DNA of 64,000 bases from Herbaspirillum sp. LeCh32-8 (GTDB lineage: Bacteria; Pseudomonadota; Gammaproteobacteria; Burkholderiales; Burkholderiaceae_D). The DNA is taken from NCBI RefSeq assembly GCF_017814915.1, contig NZ_JAGIPZ010000002.1, positions 279,084 through 343,083 on the forward strand, in the 5' to 3' direction. Both the position numbers and the translations under genes were made by a program. The notes beneath the pieces were generated by a model, which was not told where the DNA came from, ran no database searches, and worked only from the letters and a program-made list of their open reading frames with translations. Positions within the stretch are counted from its first letter, which is position 1, and each line of letters opens with the position of its first letter. This document shows positions 52,924 to 63,154 of this stretch, piece by piece.

Positions 52924-53856
52924 TCAACTCGGCTGCTTGCGTTTGTGCGCCACCAGCCCCATCAGTCGGTTGTCGCGCCAGCGCGCGCGCTCGCCCAGCT
53001 TGTCGGCCGGCAGCGCGGCGCGCCTTTCTTTCTCGATCTTGGCCAGCGTGTCGGCCTGCCATTCGTTGGGCGGTTGGGTCTTGGCGACGTCGCGGTAGGT
53101 GTGGCCGTAGCGCTTGGCATAGTCCAGCACGCCTTCCGGCGCGTTGAGGTCGATGGTTTCGAACGGGCCCATGAAGGACCAGCGCAGGCCCAGGCCGTCT
53201 TTGAGCACCTTGTCCAGATCCTCGGAGGAAGCATAGCCGTTTTCGTACAGGTTCAGAGCTTCGTTCAGCACCGCCCCCTGGATGCGGTTGAGCAGGAAGC
53301 CGGTGATCTCCTTGTTCAGCACCACCGGCGACTGGCCGGCGCGGGTGTAGATGTCGCGCGCGCGTTCCACCGTGGCCTTGGAGGTCCAGGGCGCCGGCGC
53401 CAGTTCCACCAGCGGGACGAGATAGGGCGGGTTGACCGGGTGCGCCACCAGGATGCGCTCGCGGCCGGGCAGCTGCTCGGAGAAATCGGAGGTGGGAATC
53501 CACGAGGTGGAGCTGGTCAGGATGGTGCCGGGGCCGGCCAGGCGATCCATCTCGGCGAAGATCTCGCGCTTGACCTCGACCGTTTCCTTCACGTTTTCCT
53601 GCACCAGCGCCGCGTCCTTCAAGGCGTCGGCCAGGCTGGCGGCCGGCTTGATGCGTTCCAGCACGGCGTCCACGCTTTCCTCGATCAGCCCGTGCTTGTG
53701 CAGGTCGCCGACGTTGTCGCGCAGAAGTTGCTGGCAGGCTTGCAGCGCCTGCGGCACGGCGTCCCAGATGGCGACCTTGAAGCCGGCGCGGGCAAACACG
53801 ATGGCCCAGGCGCGGCCGATCAGGCCGGCGCCGACGACTGCGATCTTTTCGCTCAT
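52924..53856 (-). CDS. 3-hydroxyacyl-CoA dehydrogenase family NAD oxidoreductase
   Basis: A 310-residue NAD-dependent enzyme: GAGLIGRAWAIVFARAGF is the Rossmann nucleotide loop, LTSSTSWIPTSDF and VAHPVNPPYLVPLVELAP hold the substrate and catalytic histidine region, and GFLLNRIQGAVLNEALNL begins the C-terminal dimer domain. The family includes 3-hydroxybutyryl-CoA, L-carnitine and L-gulonate (lambda-crystallin) dehydrogenases; the length fits the last two better. It oxidises a beta-hydroxy acid to the keto acid that BKACE would cleave. The SDR gene precedes it with a 10-bp gap. Confidence 0.88.
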   Translation of the reverse strand: MSEKIAVVGAGLIGRAWAIVFARAGFKVAIWDAVPQALQACQQLLRDNVGDLHKHGLIEESVDAVLERIKPAASLADALKDAALVQENVKETVEVKREIFAEMDRLAGPGTILTSSTSWIPTSDFSEQLPGRERILVAHPVNPPYLVPLVELAPAPWTSKATVERARDIYTRAGQSPVVLNKEITGFLLNRIQGAVLNEALNLYENGYASSEDLDKVLKDGLGLRWSFMGPFETIDLNAPEGVLDYAKRYGHTYRDVAKTQPPNEWQADTLAKIEKERRAALPADKLGERARWRDNRLMGLVAHKRKQPS

Positions 53857-53866
53857 GTCCGTCTCC

Positions 53867-54652
53867 TCAGCTCAGGGTTTCGACGTTGCCGCACACCGAC
53901 AGGCTGCGTCCGCTGATGGACGCGCCGGCCGGCGAGCAGATGAAGATGATCTGGTTGGCGATGTCCTCGGCGGTGACCATCTTGCGCATCGAGACCTTCG
54001 ACAGCACGCGCTCGCGCATCTCTTCATGGTCGATGCCGTAGGACGCGGCCTTGGCCGCGATCACGCGCTCCTGGCGTGCGCCGGCCACCACGCCCGGCAG
54101 CACGGCGTTGACGCGGATGTTGTCCGGCCCCAGTTCGATGGCCCAGCTTTCGGTCAGGCCGATGATGCCGTACTTGGAGGCCGAGTACGGCGTGCGCTGG
54201 GCAAAGCCCAGGCGACCGGCCACCGAGGAAATGTTGACCACCGAGCCGCCGCCGTTCTTCTTCAGCATCGGCACCGCGCGGCGCGCGCACAGGAAGGGGC
54301 CGGTCAGGTTGACGGCGATGGTCTGGTCCCAGGCCGGCAGGTCGACGTCTTCCACCCGCGCGGTGGGGCCGGCGATGCCGGCGTTGTTGATCAGCACGTC
54401 CAGCTGCCCGTTCCACTTCGTCGACAGCTCGACGAACATGGCGTCGACCTGCTTTTCATCGGTGACGTCGGTATGGCTGTAGCTGACCGGGGCGTTGTTG
54501 AATTGCTGGCGCGCGGCGGCGAGGAATTCGTCGCTGACGTCGCAGATGTGCACCTGCGCGCCGGCCTCGACGAAGGCGGCGGTGATGGCCAGGCCGATGC
54601 CTTGCGCGCCGGCGGTGACGATGACTTTCTTGTCCTTGAGGTTCAGATCCAT
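53867..54652 (-). CDS. Short-chain dehydrogenase/reductase
   Basis: A 261-residue classical SDR. TAGAQGIGLAITAAFVEAGA is the NAD(P)-binding TGxxxGxG-type loop (here with Ala-Gly-Ala), NNAG appears in LINNAGIAGPTAR, the catalytic Ser is in VVNISSVAG, and YSASKYGIIGL has the YxxxK pair. It would oxidise or reduce a hydroxyl/keto group of a pathway intermediate. It lies between the transporter and the dehydrogenase in one minus-strand run. Confidence 0.9.
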   Translation of the reverse strand: MDLNLKDKKVIVTAGAQGIGLAITAAFVEAGAQVHICDVSDEFLAAARQQFNNAPVSYSHTDVTDEKQVDAMFVELSTKWNGQLDVLINNAGIAGPTARVEDVDLPAWDQTIAVNLTGPFLCARRAVPMLKKNGGGSVVNISSVAGRLGFAQRTPYSASKYGIIGLTESWAIELGPDNIRVNAVLPGVVAGARQERVIAAKAASYGIDHEEMRERVLSKVSMRKMVTAEDIANQIIFICSPAGASISGRSLSVCGNVETLS

Positions 54653-54707
54653 GATGCGTGAGTCCTTGTTGCTTGAGGGGAGGGGAAGGCAATCATTCGG
54701 TGTGGAA

Positions 54708-57230
<2,523 letters not shown>

Positions 57231-57240
57231 GTCGGCCTCG

Positions 57241-58116
57241 TCATTCGAAACGTTCGATGCGCTCGCCCAGCAGGCCGCGCGGGCGGAAGATCAGCACCAG
57301 CAGCATCAGGAGGTACATCGATGCCTCGCCGGCCGGCGCGTAGAACTGGATGGTGATGCCGCGCACCACACCCACCAGCACCGCCGCCAGCACCACGCCC
57401 CAGAAGCTGCCCAGGCCGCCGATCACCACCACCACGAAGGCGGCGGTCATGATTTCCGCGCCCATGGCCGGATGCACCCCCGAGATCGGCGCGAACAGCA
57501 CGCCGGCCAGCGCCGCCAGGCCCACACCGAGCATCACGATGGCGGTCATGTAGGGCTGCAGCTTGATGCCCAGCACCGCCACCATGTCCGGCTTTTGCAC
57601 GCCGGCGCGCACCACGCGGCCGAACGAGGTCTTGTTCAGCAGCAGCCAGATCAGCGTGAGCGCCACCAGCACCGTGGCCAGCATCAGCAGGCGGTATTTG
57701 GAATACATGAAGTCGCCCACCATGATCTGGCCCTTGAACGCCGACGGGATCGAGGCCGGCAGCGGCGACGCGCCCCAGACGATGCGGATCAGCTGCTCTG
57801 CCACCATCGACAGCCCGAAGGTGAGCAACAGGCCGAGGATGGGATCGGCCGAGTAGAAGCGACGCAGCAGGAAACGTTCGAACAGGATGCCCAGCAGCGC
57901 CACGATGACCGGCGAGATCAGGATCGCGCCAGAGAAGCCGAGATGCTTGGTGATCTCTACCGCGAGATAGGCGCCGATCGCATAGAAGGCCCCATGCGCC
58001 AGGTTGACGATGCCGCCCAGGCTGAAGATCAGCGACAGGCCCAGCGCGATCAGCAGGTAATAACCGCCGACCAGCAGGCCGTTGAGTATTTGTTCCAGCA
58101 GAAAGACGATTTGCAT
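57241..58116 (-). CDS. LivH-type ABC permease
   Basis: A 291-residue permease with about eight spans. LLNGLLVGGYYLLIALGLSL at the N-terminus and GGLGSFWGVVLAAVLVGVVRG near the C-terminus are typical LivH stretches. It starts upstream of the fused LivM-LivG-LivF gene with a 10-bp gap and supplies the second TM subunit. Confidence 0.93.
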   Translation of the reverse strand: MQIVFLLEQILNGLLVGGYYLLIALGLSLIFSLGGIVNLAHGAFYAIGAYLAVEITKHLGFSGAILISPVIVALLGILFERFLLRRFYSADPILGLLLTFGLSMVAEQLIRIVWGASPLPASIPSAFKGQIMVGDFMYSKYRLLMLATVLVALTLIWLLLNKTSFGRVVRAGVQKPDMVAVLGIKLQPYMTAIVMLGVGLAALAGVLFAPISGVHPAMGAEIMTAAFVVVVIGGLGSFWGVVLAAVLVGVVRGITIQFYAPAGEASMYLLMLLVLIFRPRGLLGERIERFE

Positions 58117-58160
58117 TGATGCTCCGTAGAGGGCGTCATCGCGGCGCTACGGCCGCGAAA

Positions 58161-58192
58161 CGACGCTGGGTCCCGGCCTGCGCCGGGACGAC
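58161..58192 (-). repeat. REP-like palindromic element (inverted)
   Basis: CGACGCTGGGTCCCGGC-CTGC-GCCGGGACGAC, the reverse orientation of the elements at 52716 and 58242. Confidence 0.7.
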
Positions 58193-58241
58193 ACGGAGGA
58201 GGTGGCTTGTTCCTCCGTGCGGTCGATTCAAGCTATTGCCT

Positions 58242-58275
58242 GTCGTCCCAGCGCAGGCCGGGACCCAGTGTCGTT
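58242..58275 (+). repeat. REP-like palindromic element
   Basis: GTCGTCCCAGCGCAGGCCGGGACCCAGTGTCGTT; the stem has drifted (TCCC...GGGA outer arms), with the CCCAGTGTCGTT tail conserved. Confidence 0.65.
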
Positions 58276-58298
58276 GGCGGTAATGCGAGCATCGTTTT

Positions 58299-58331
58299 AC
58301 GCCACTGGGCCCCTGCTTTCGCAGGGGCGAC
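58299..58331 (-). repeat. REP-like palindromic element (inverted)
   Basis: ACGCCACTGGGCCCCTGC-TTTC-GCAGGGGCGAC. The stem matches the element at 52847 in opposite orientation. A more degenerate copy follows at 58355-58400 with the GGAACCCAGTGTCGT tail. Confidence 0.68.
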
Positions 58332-58415
58332 GGCAGGTGGAGTTCAGACAGTCTGTCGTTCCAGCAGAATCGGAAATACCGCGCAGGAACCCAGTGTCGT
58401 GTTATCCGTTGTCGC

Positions 58416-59702
58416 TCAGGTGAACTTGCAAGCGTTCTCTTGCATGGTCGGCGCAATCGAATCCAGCGATCCGCCCGGTCCCGGCACGGCCGCGCCCAGC
58501 TGCAGGAAGTCCCACTGGTCCTTGGCCTTGCCCTTGGGTTTGGGCGATAGCGTGTACATCTCTTGCAGCAGCTGGTGATCCCAGGCGCGGTAGACGCCCT
58601 TGCGCGCTTTGAGGCAGTCGACCTCGGCGCCTTTCTCGAAGTATTCGATCAGCTTCATCGTATCGAGCGACTTGGTCTCAGTGATTGCCTGCACCACCGA
58701 GCGGAAGGCGACGTATTCGCCCCAGGCCTGGTTCTCCGGCGGCTTGCCGTACTTTTTGGTGAAGGCGGCGACGAAGGCCTTGGCCGACGGCGCGTCGACG
58801 TCGTGGTGCCAGGTGGTGGGCCAGGTGCCGGCGAAGTTGTCGGCGCCGGCGCCCCAGGCGGCCACGGTGTCGAAGCCGAAGCCCGACATCGGGAACGGCA
58901 GGCCGAATTCGGAGTACTGCTTGATGAAGTTGGTGATCTGGTTGCCGGCCAGGTTGGAGATCACCAGGTCCGGCTTGGTCTGGCGGATCTTCAGCAGGTA
59001 GGGGCTGAAGTCGGTGGCGTCGGTGGGCACCAGCTCGTCGTTGGCGATGGTGCCGCCGTTGGCCGAGACGAACACCTTGGCCGTGCGCAGCAGGTCATGG
59101 CCGAAGGCGTAGTCGGCAGTCAGTGCATAGAGCTTCTTGCCCTTGATCAGGCCGTTGGCCAGCAGCTGCTGGCCGCAGGCCTTGACGTAGGTGGAGTTGG
59201 CCGCCTCGATGTGGAACATGAAGCGGTTGCAGCTCTTGCCGCGCAGTTCGTCCGAGTTGCAGCCGGTGTTCATGAAAATCTTCTTGTTGCGCTGGGCGAC
59301 CTGGGCGATGCCCAGCGCCGAGGCCGAGGAGATCTCGCCGATCAGCACCGCGGCGCCATCGCGCTCCAGCAGGCGCTGCGCCTTGGAGGAGGCGGTGGGC
59401 GGGTTCACCGAGTCTTCCGAGATCAGCGTCAGCTGGCGACCCAGCAGGCCGCCGGCCTTGTTCTGCTCTTCCACGGCGAGATTGATGCTCATCACGGCGT
59501 ATTCGCCCATGGGGCCGAGGAAGCCGGTGCGCGGCGTCAGGTGGCCGATGATGATCTTGTCCGACTGCGCCCGGACGATGGCCGGGAATCCCAGCGCCGA
59601 AGCGCCGGCCGCGGCCGCGCCTGCCTTCAGGATGCTGCGTCGGCGCGGCGAGGCGATGTCGTGGTTGTCCGTGCTGCCGTGCTTGTTCTTGTCTTGCTCC
59701 AT
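58416..59702 (-). CDS. ABC transporter substrate-binding protein (Liv/urea-amide type), Tat signal
   Basis: A 428-residue periplasmic binding protein. The N-terminus carries SPRRRSILKAGAAAAGASAL, a twin-arginine type signal, cleaved probably after IVRAQ. IIIGHLTPRTGFLGPMGEYA and INLAVEEQNKAGGLLGRQLT are typical of the Leu/Ile/Val-binding family. FMNTGCNSDELRGKSCNRFM suggests a disulfide. It is separated from livH by 300 bp of REP-like repeats, which commonly lower expression downstream, so this first gene should be made in excess. Confidence 0.92.
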   Translation of the reverse strand: MEQDKNKHGSTDNHDIASPRRRSILKAGAAAAGASALGFPAIVRAQSDKIIIGHLTPRTGFLGPMGEYAVMSINLAVEEQNKAGGLLGRQLTLISEDSVNPPTASSKAQRLLERDGAAVLIGEISSASALGIAQVAQRNKKIFMNTGCNSDELRGKSCNRFMFHIEAANSTYVKACGQQLLANGLIKGKKLYALTADYAFGHDLLRTAKVFVSANGGTIANDELVPTDATDFSPYLLKIRQTKPDLVISNLAGNQITNFIKQYSEFGLPFPMSGFGFDTVAAWGAGADNFAGTWPTTWHHDVDAPSAKAFVAAFTKKYGKPPENQAWGEYVAFRSVVQAITETKSLDTMKLIEYFEKGAEVDCLKARKGVYRAWDHQLLQEMYTLSPKPKGKAKDQWDFLQLGAAVPGPGGSLDSIAPTMQENACKFT

Positions 59703-60214
59703 GGTGCGATCCTCCTAAATGTCCGGCCGGGGCCGGTGTCTCGTGGGAACTGCGTTTTTTGAGCATTGCGGCCGGACTGGCGCCGGCTTGTTGCAGCAGC
59801 AGGGTGGAGCGGCCGAACCGGCCATTCGCGCGCATCGGGTACGACATGAGGCGGGGAGATGCGGGGAGATACGACGCCGCCGGCCGCACATCGCTGCAAG
59901 GCCTGCATCGCCGGAAAGCTGGGTTATCTCCTGAAGCCGTCACCGCTGCGGCGGGGATGTTGGGTGAAAACCGCATCCTGCCACGCCGATCCGTTTTTTA
60001 TTCTGCTGATGTCATTTATTTGACATGTGATCAAATGTATTCGATAGAATCGGAGGCGTCAACGGGAAATCGGGCCGCTTGCCGATGCCGGGGCGATTGC
60101 CCGGGAACGGCGGCAAGGCGCGCCCCTGCTGGCGTTGCACCCGGGGCAGTAGGCCGCTCTCCGGGTTCTTCACCGGCCTCTTATATAATCCGCGAAAAAT
60201 TTTCACGCATCGCC
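59703..60214. other. Divergent regulatory region between the transporter and gntR
   Basis: About 510 bp. It must hold the promoter of the minus-strand transporter and catabolic genes and that of the GntR gene. The one clear element is the inverted repeat at 60018-60036. No other gene seen; the long frames here are GC-rich shadows. Confidence 0.5.
60018..60036. promoter_or_regulatory. Probable GntR operator
   Basis: ATTTGA-CATGTGA-TCAAAT is a perfect 6-bp inverted repeat in the AT-rich part of the divergent region, of the size used by FadR/FCD-type GntR dimers. The AT-rich setting also suits a promoter. Assignment to the adjacent regulator is an inference. Confidence 0.45.
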
Positions 60215-60919
60215 ATGGATCAGACCTTAATCGCCGACCTCTCCAACATGCGCAAGATCCAGCACGCCACGCTTTCCGAGCGCGTGTACCAGGACTTGTG
60301 CGAACTGATCCAGGCCGGCCAGGTGCGCCCCGGCCAGAAACTGACGTTGAAGGGCCTGGCCGACGCGCTCGGCACCAGTCCCATGCCGGTGCGCGAGGCG
60401 GTGCGCCAGCTGGCCGCCGAAGGCGCGCTGGAGATCCTACCCAACCGCGCCATGCGGGTGCCGCTGATGACCAAGGACAAGTTCCGCGAGCTGCTGAAGA
60501 TCCGGCTGGCGCTGGAGGGGCTGGCCGTGGAGCACGCCGCGGCCCACATCGGCAAGGAAGGCCTGAAGGAAGTGGCCGACCTGCACGACAGCCTGTGCGT
60601 GGAAATGAACCGCAAGAAACCCAACGTTGACGTCATCATCCGCCTGAACAAGGAGCTGCACTTCGCCGCCTACCAGGGCTCGGGCATGCCGACGCTGGTG
60701 GACCTGATCTCGGGACTGTGGCTGCAGGTGGGGCCGGTGATCAACCTCGACCTGCGCGCCGGCTCGCGCCGCCTGTCGGAGGCGCCGGCGCTGTTTCACC
60801 ACGGCGTGTTGCTCAAGGGCTTGCAGGAAGGCTCGCCGGAGAAGGCGCGCGAAGGCCTCTCCGGCGATCTCTTGAGCGCCGCGCAGATGATCCTGGCGGG
60901 AGACGGTCTGCCCGATTGA
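60215..60919 (+). CDS. GntR-family regulator, FadR/FCD subfamily
   Basis: A 234-residue regulator. The winged HTH is at about 17-80 (LSERVYQDLCELIQAGQVRP, LADALGTSPMPVREAVRQLA), and the FCD effector domain (FRELLKIRLALEGLAVEHAA, then LNKELHFAAYQGSGMPTLVD) has the usual metal/ligand residues. ATG 60215 gives a normal length; long upstream in-frame extension is not real. It is divergent from the transporter/BKACE cluster and is its likely regulator. Confidence 0.9.
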   Translation: MDQTLIADLSNMRKIQHATLSERVYQDLCELIQAGQVRPGQKLTLKGLADALGTSPMPVREAVRQLAAEGALEILPNRAMRVPLMTKDKFRELLKIRLALEGLAVEHAAAHIGKEGLKEVADLHDSLCVEMNRKKPNVDVIIRLNKELHFAAYQGSGMPTLVDLISGLWLQVGPVINLDLRAGSRRLSEAPALFHHGVLLKGLQEGSPEKAREGLSGDLLSAAQMILAGDGLPD

Positions 60920-61089
60920 TGCGGGCGGGAAGGTGGGAAGGAAGGCGGGCGGGGATCCGTTCAGCTCGGCGCAGCCTGGCGCGCAGCGTGAACCGGCGGG
61001 CGATTCAGCGGCGTGGCGAAGCGGCGTGCGGGCGGGAGGAACGGATCGTCGCCGGTCCTTCCTGGAGAGGCGTCATCAAGGGGCAATCC

Positions 61090-61398
61090 TCAGGAGCGGT
61101 TGTCGAAGTCGTAGGTGGCGCGCAGCAGGGCTTTGCGGCGCTCCAGTTCACGCTGGCGCAGTTGGCGCTGACGCTCGCGGGCCGCATTGCCGCGCATGCT
61201 CCAGCCGAAGGCCAGCAACACCGCCGACAGCGGCAACAGCGCCACCGCGCCGGCCAGCATCTCCATGTTGGCCTGGCGCAGCACGTCGCGCAGCGTGCCC
61301 GAGAATACGCACACCAGCACCGTCACGCCCACCGCCGCGCCGGTCATCGGCAGGGCATCGAGAGTTTTGTCCAGCACCTTCATCAGTTTGCTTTTCAT
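61090..61398 (-). CDS. Small membrane protein, unknown function
   Basis: A 102-residue protein with two hydrophobic segments (LPMTGAAVGVTVLVCVFSG, and MLAGAVALLPLSAVLLAFGW) and a basic C-terminal tail (ARERQRQLRQRELERRKALL). ATG 61398 with GGAG upstream is preferred over 61461. No family recognised. Confidence 0.6.
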   Translation of the reverse strand: MKSKLMKVLDKTLDALPMTGAAVGVTVLVCVFSGTLRDVLRQANMEMLAGAVALLPLSAVLLAFGWSMRGNAARERQRQLRQRELERRKALLRATYDFDNRS

Positions 61399-61666
61399 GA
61401 TCCGCTCCATCAGTTCGAAGAAAAAAGACCCGCCATCGCGGCGCCGATGAATCAATCGCACCGCTTGAATCAGGTATCGGAACGGCGCTCGACAACTTGC
61501 GGGGGCGCGGCGGTAAAGAAACGTAAGATTGGGTGGGGAGCGCTTTGCACTTCACCAGGGGCAACAGGAACCCTCGCCGGCGCGGCTTGTCGTAACGCCA
61601 TGCTGCAGGGCACAAGCGGGCGCTGCGCAGTTGGTACAATGCCGCTTTTCCTTACCTGCGGGCGCC

Positions 61667-62308
61667 ATGGACATCCTTCTGTTTCTCGTCGACTTCATCG
61701 TTCACATCGACCGCCACCTGGCGGAGCTGGCGGCTTCCTACGGCCCCTGGCTGTTCCTGATCCTGTTCCTGATCATCTTTTGCGAAACCGGCCTGGTGGT
61801 CACGCCCATCCTGCCCGGCGATTCGCTGCTCTTCGTCACCGGCGCGCTGGCCGCCACCGGCGCCTACGACATTCACCTGATGGTGCTCACCCTGATCGTG
61901 GCCGCCATCCTCGGCGACAGCACCAATTACCAGATCGGCAAGATGCTGGGGATCAAGGTGTTCGACAAGCCGAACTCAAGGATCTTCAAGAAGGAGTATC
62001 TGGACAAGACCCATGCCTTCTTCGAAAAGCACGGCGGCAAGGCCATCATCATCGCCCGCTTCGCCCCCATCGTGCGCACCTTCGCCCCCTTCGTGGCCGG
62101 CGTGGGCGCGATGACCTATTCGCGCTTCTTCCTGTTCAACGTGATCGGCGGCATCGCCTGGGTGGCCAGCTTCTCCTACGCCGGTTATTTCTTCGGCAAC
62201 CTGCCCATCGTGAAGAAGAACCTGAGCCTGCTGATCGTGGCCATCGTGATCCTGTCCATCCTGCCCGGCATCATCGAGTACTTCCGCCAGAAGCGACGTC
62301 CCGGCTGA
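61667..62308 (+). CDS. DedA family membrane protein
   Basis: A 213-residue polytopic protein of the DedA/VTT group, thought to move polyprenyl phosphate or other lipids across the membrane. [20 protein letters not shown] and [15 protein letters not shown], then [20 protein letters not shown], hold the conserved E, D and R residues. ATG 61667 puts the first span where the family has it. Confidence 0.93.
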   Translation: MDILLFLVDFIVHIDRHLAELAASYGPWLFLILFLIIFCETGLVVTPILPGDSLLFVTGALAATGAYDIHLMVLTLIVAAILGDSTNYQIGKMLGIKVFDKPNSRIFKKEYLDKTHAFFEKHGGKAIIIARFAPIVRTFAPFVAGVGAMTYSRFFLFNVIGGIAWVASFSYAGYFFGNLPIVKKNLSLLIVAIVILSILPGIIEYFRQKRRPG

Positions 62309-62485
62309 GACGCCGTTCCCCTCGCGCGGCGGGCATGCCGTCATGCCCGCCGCCGCCATCGCCGCTCCCGAGTCTTCTTCGCAACGATTCCGGTCCGGCG
62401 CTGTTCAGGCAAAGCGGCCCTGTTCCTCCGTCTGCGGGCAGGGCACAATGCCGCCTCCTTCGTTTGATCCATTGCAAGTCGCCGG

Positions 62486-63103
62486 ATGAATCCTTCAGTC
62501 TTTCTTTCGGGCATGGCCATGGGCCTGAGCCTGATCATGCCCATCGGCGCCCAGAACGCCTTCGTGCTCAAGCAGGGCCTGCGCAACGAATACATCTTCA
62601 CGGTCTGCCTGATGTGCGCGCTGTCGGACGCGGTGCTGATCGTCGCCGGTGTTTCCGGATTTGCCCGGGTCGCCGCATGGTTGCCGTGGGCGGAGCCGGT
62701 CATGCGCTACGGCGGCGCCGCTTTTCTCGCCTGGTATGGATTCAGGAGCCTGCGCGCGGCCTTGCGTTCGGACGCCGCACTGCGCGCGCACGCCGAGGCC
62801 GACAGCGAGCGCGCGCCCTTCGGCCGCATCGCGCTGGCCTGCCTGGCGCTGACCTGGCTTAACCCGCATGTCTACCTGGATACGATGGTGCTGCTCGGTT
62901 CGGTCTCCAGCCAGTTCGGCGAGCAGCGCGCGGCCTTCGCCGCCGGCGCGGCCAGCGGCTCGTTCCTGTTCTTCTTCTCGCTGGGATATGCCGCGCGCTG
63001 GCTGCGCCCGGTCTTCGCCAGGCCGCTCGCATGGCGCGTGCTCGACGGCGTGATCGTGGTTGTCATGTGGAGCATTGCCTGGCGCCTGGTGACGGGCGCC
63101 TGA
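62486..63103 (+). CDS. LysE/ArgO family amino acid exporter
   Basis: A 205-residue inner membrane exporter with about six spans. GMAMGLSLIMPIGAQNAFVL and LKQGLRNEYIFTVCLMCALS match ArgO (YggA) closely, followed by GGAAFLAWYGFRSLRAAL and TWLNPHVYLDTMVLLGSV. ArgO-type proteins export arginine and some lysine. A strong terminator lies 6 bp after the stop. Confidence 0.93.
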   Translation: MNPSVFLSGMAMGLSLIMPIGAQNAFVLKQGLRNEYIFTVCLMCALSDAVLIVAGVSGFARVAAWLPWAEPVMRYGGAAFLAWYGFRSLRAALRSDAALRAHAEADSERAPFGRIALACLALTWLNPHVYLDTMVLLGSVSSQFGEQRAAFAAGAASGSFLFFFSLGYAARWLRPVFARPLAWRVLDGVIVVVMWSIAWRLVTGA

Positions 63104-63108
63104 GCATG

Positions 63109-63136
63109 AAAAAAGCCCGCGCATGCGGGCTTTTTT
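63109..63136. terminator. Bidirectional terminator between argO-like and yqjM-like genes
   Basis: AAAAAAGCCCGC-GCAT-GCGGGCTTTTTT, the same design as the terminator at 9547. It serves the two convergent genes. Confidence 0.9.
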
Positions 63137-63154
63137 CATATGCGCGACCAGGGC

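Noticed and set aside
60718..62862. 714-codon plus-strand open frame across gntR, DedA and argO-like genes
   Set aside because: It runs over several real genes in the wrong frame and has no domain likeness.
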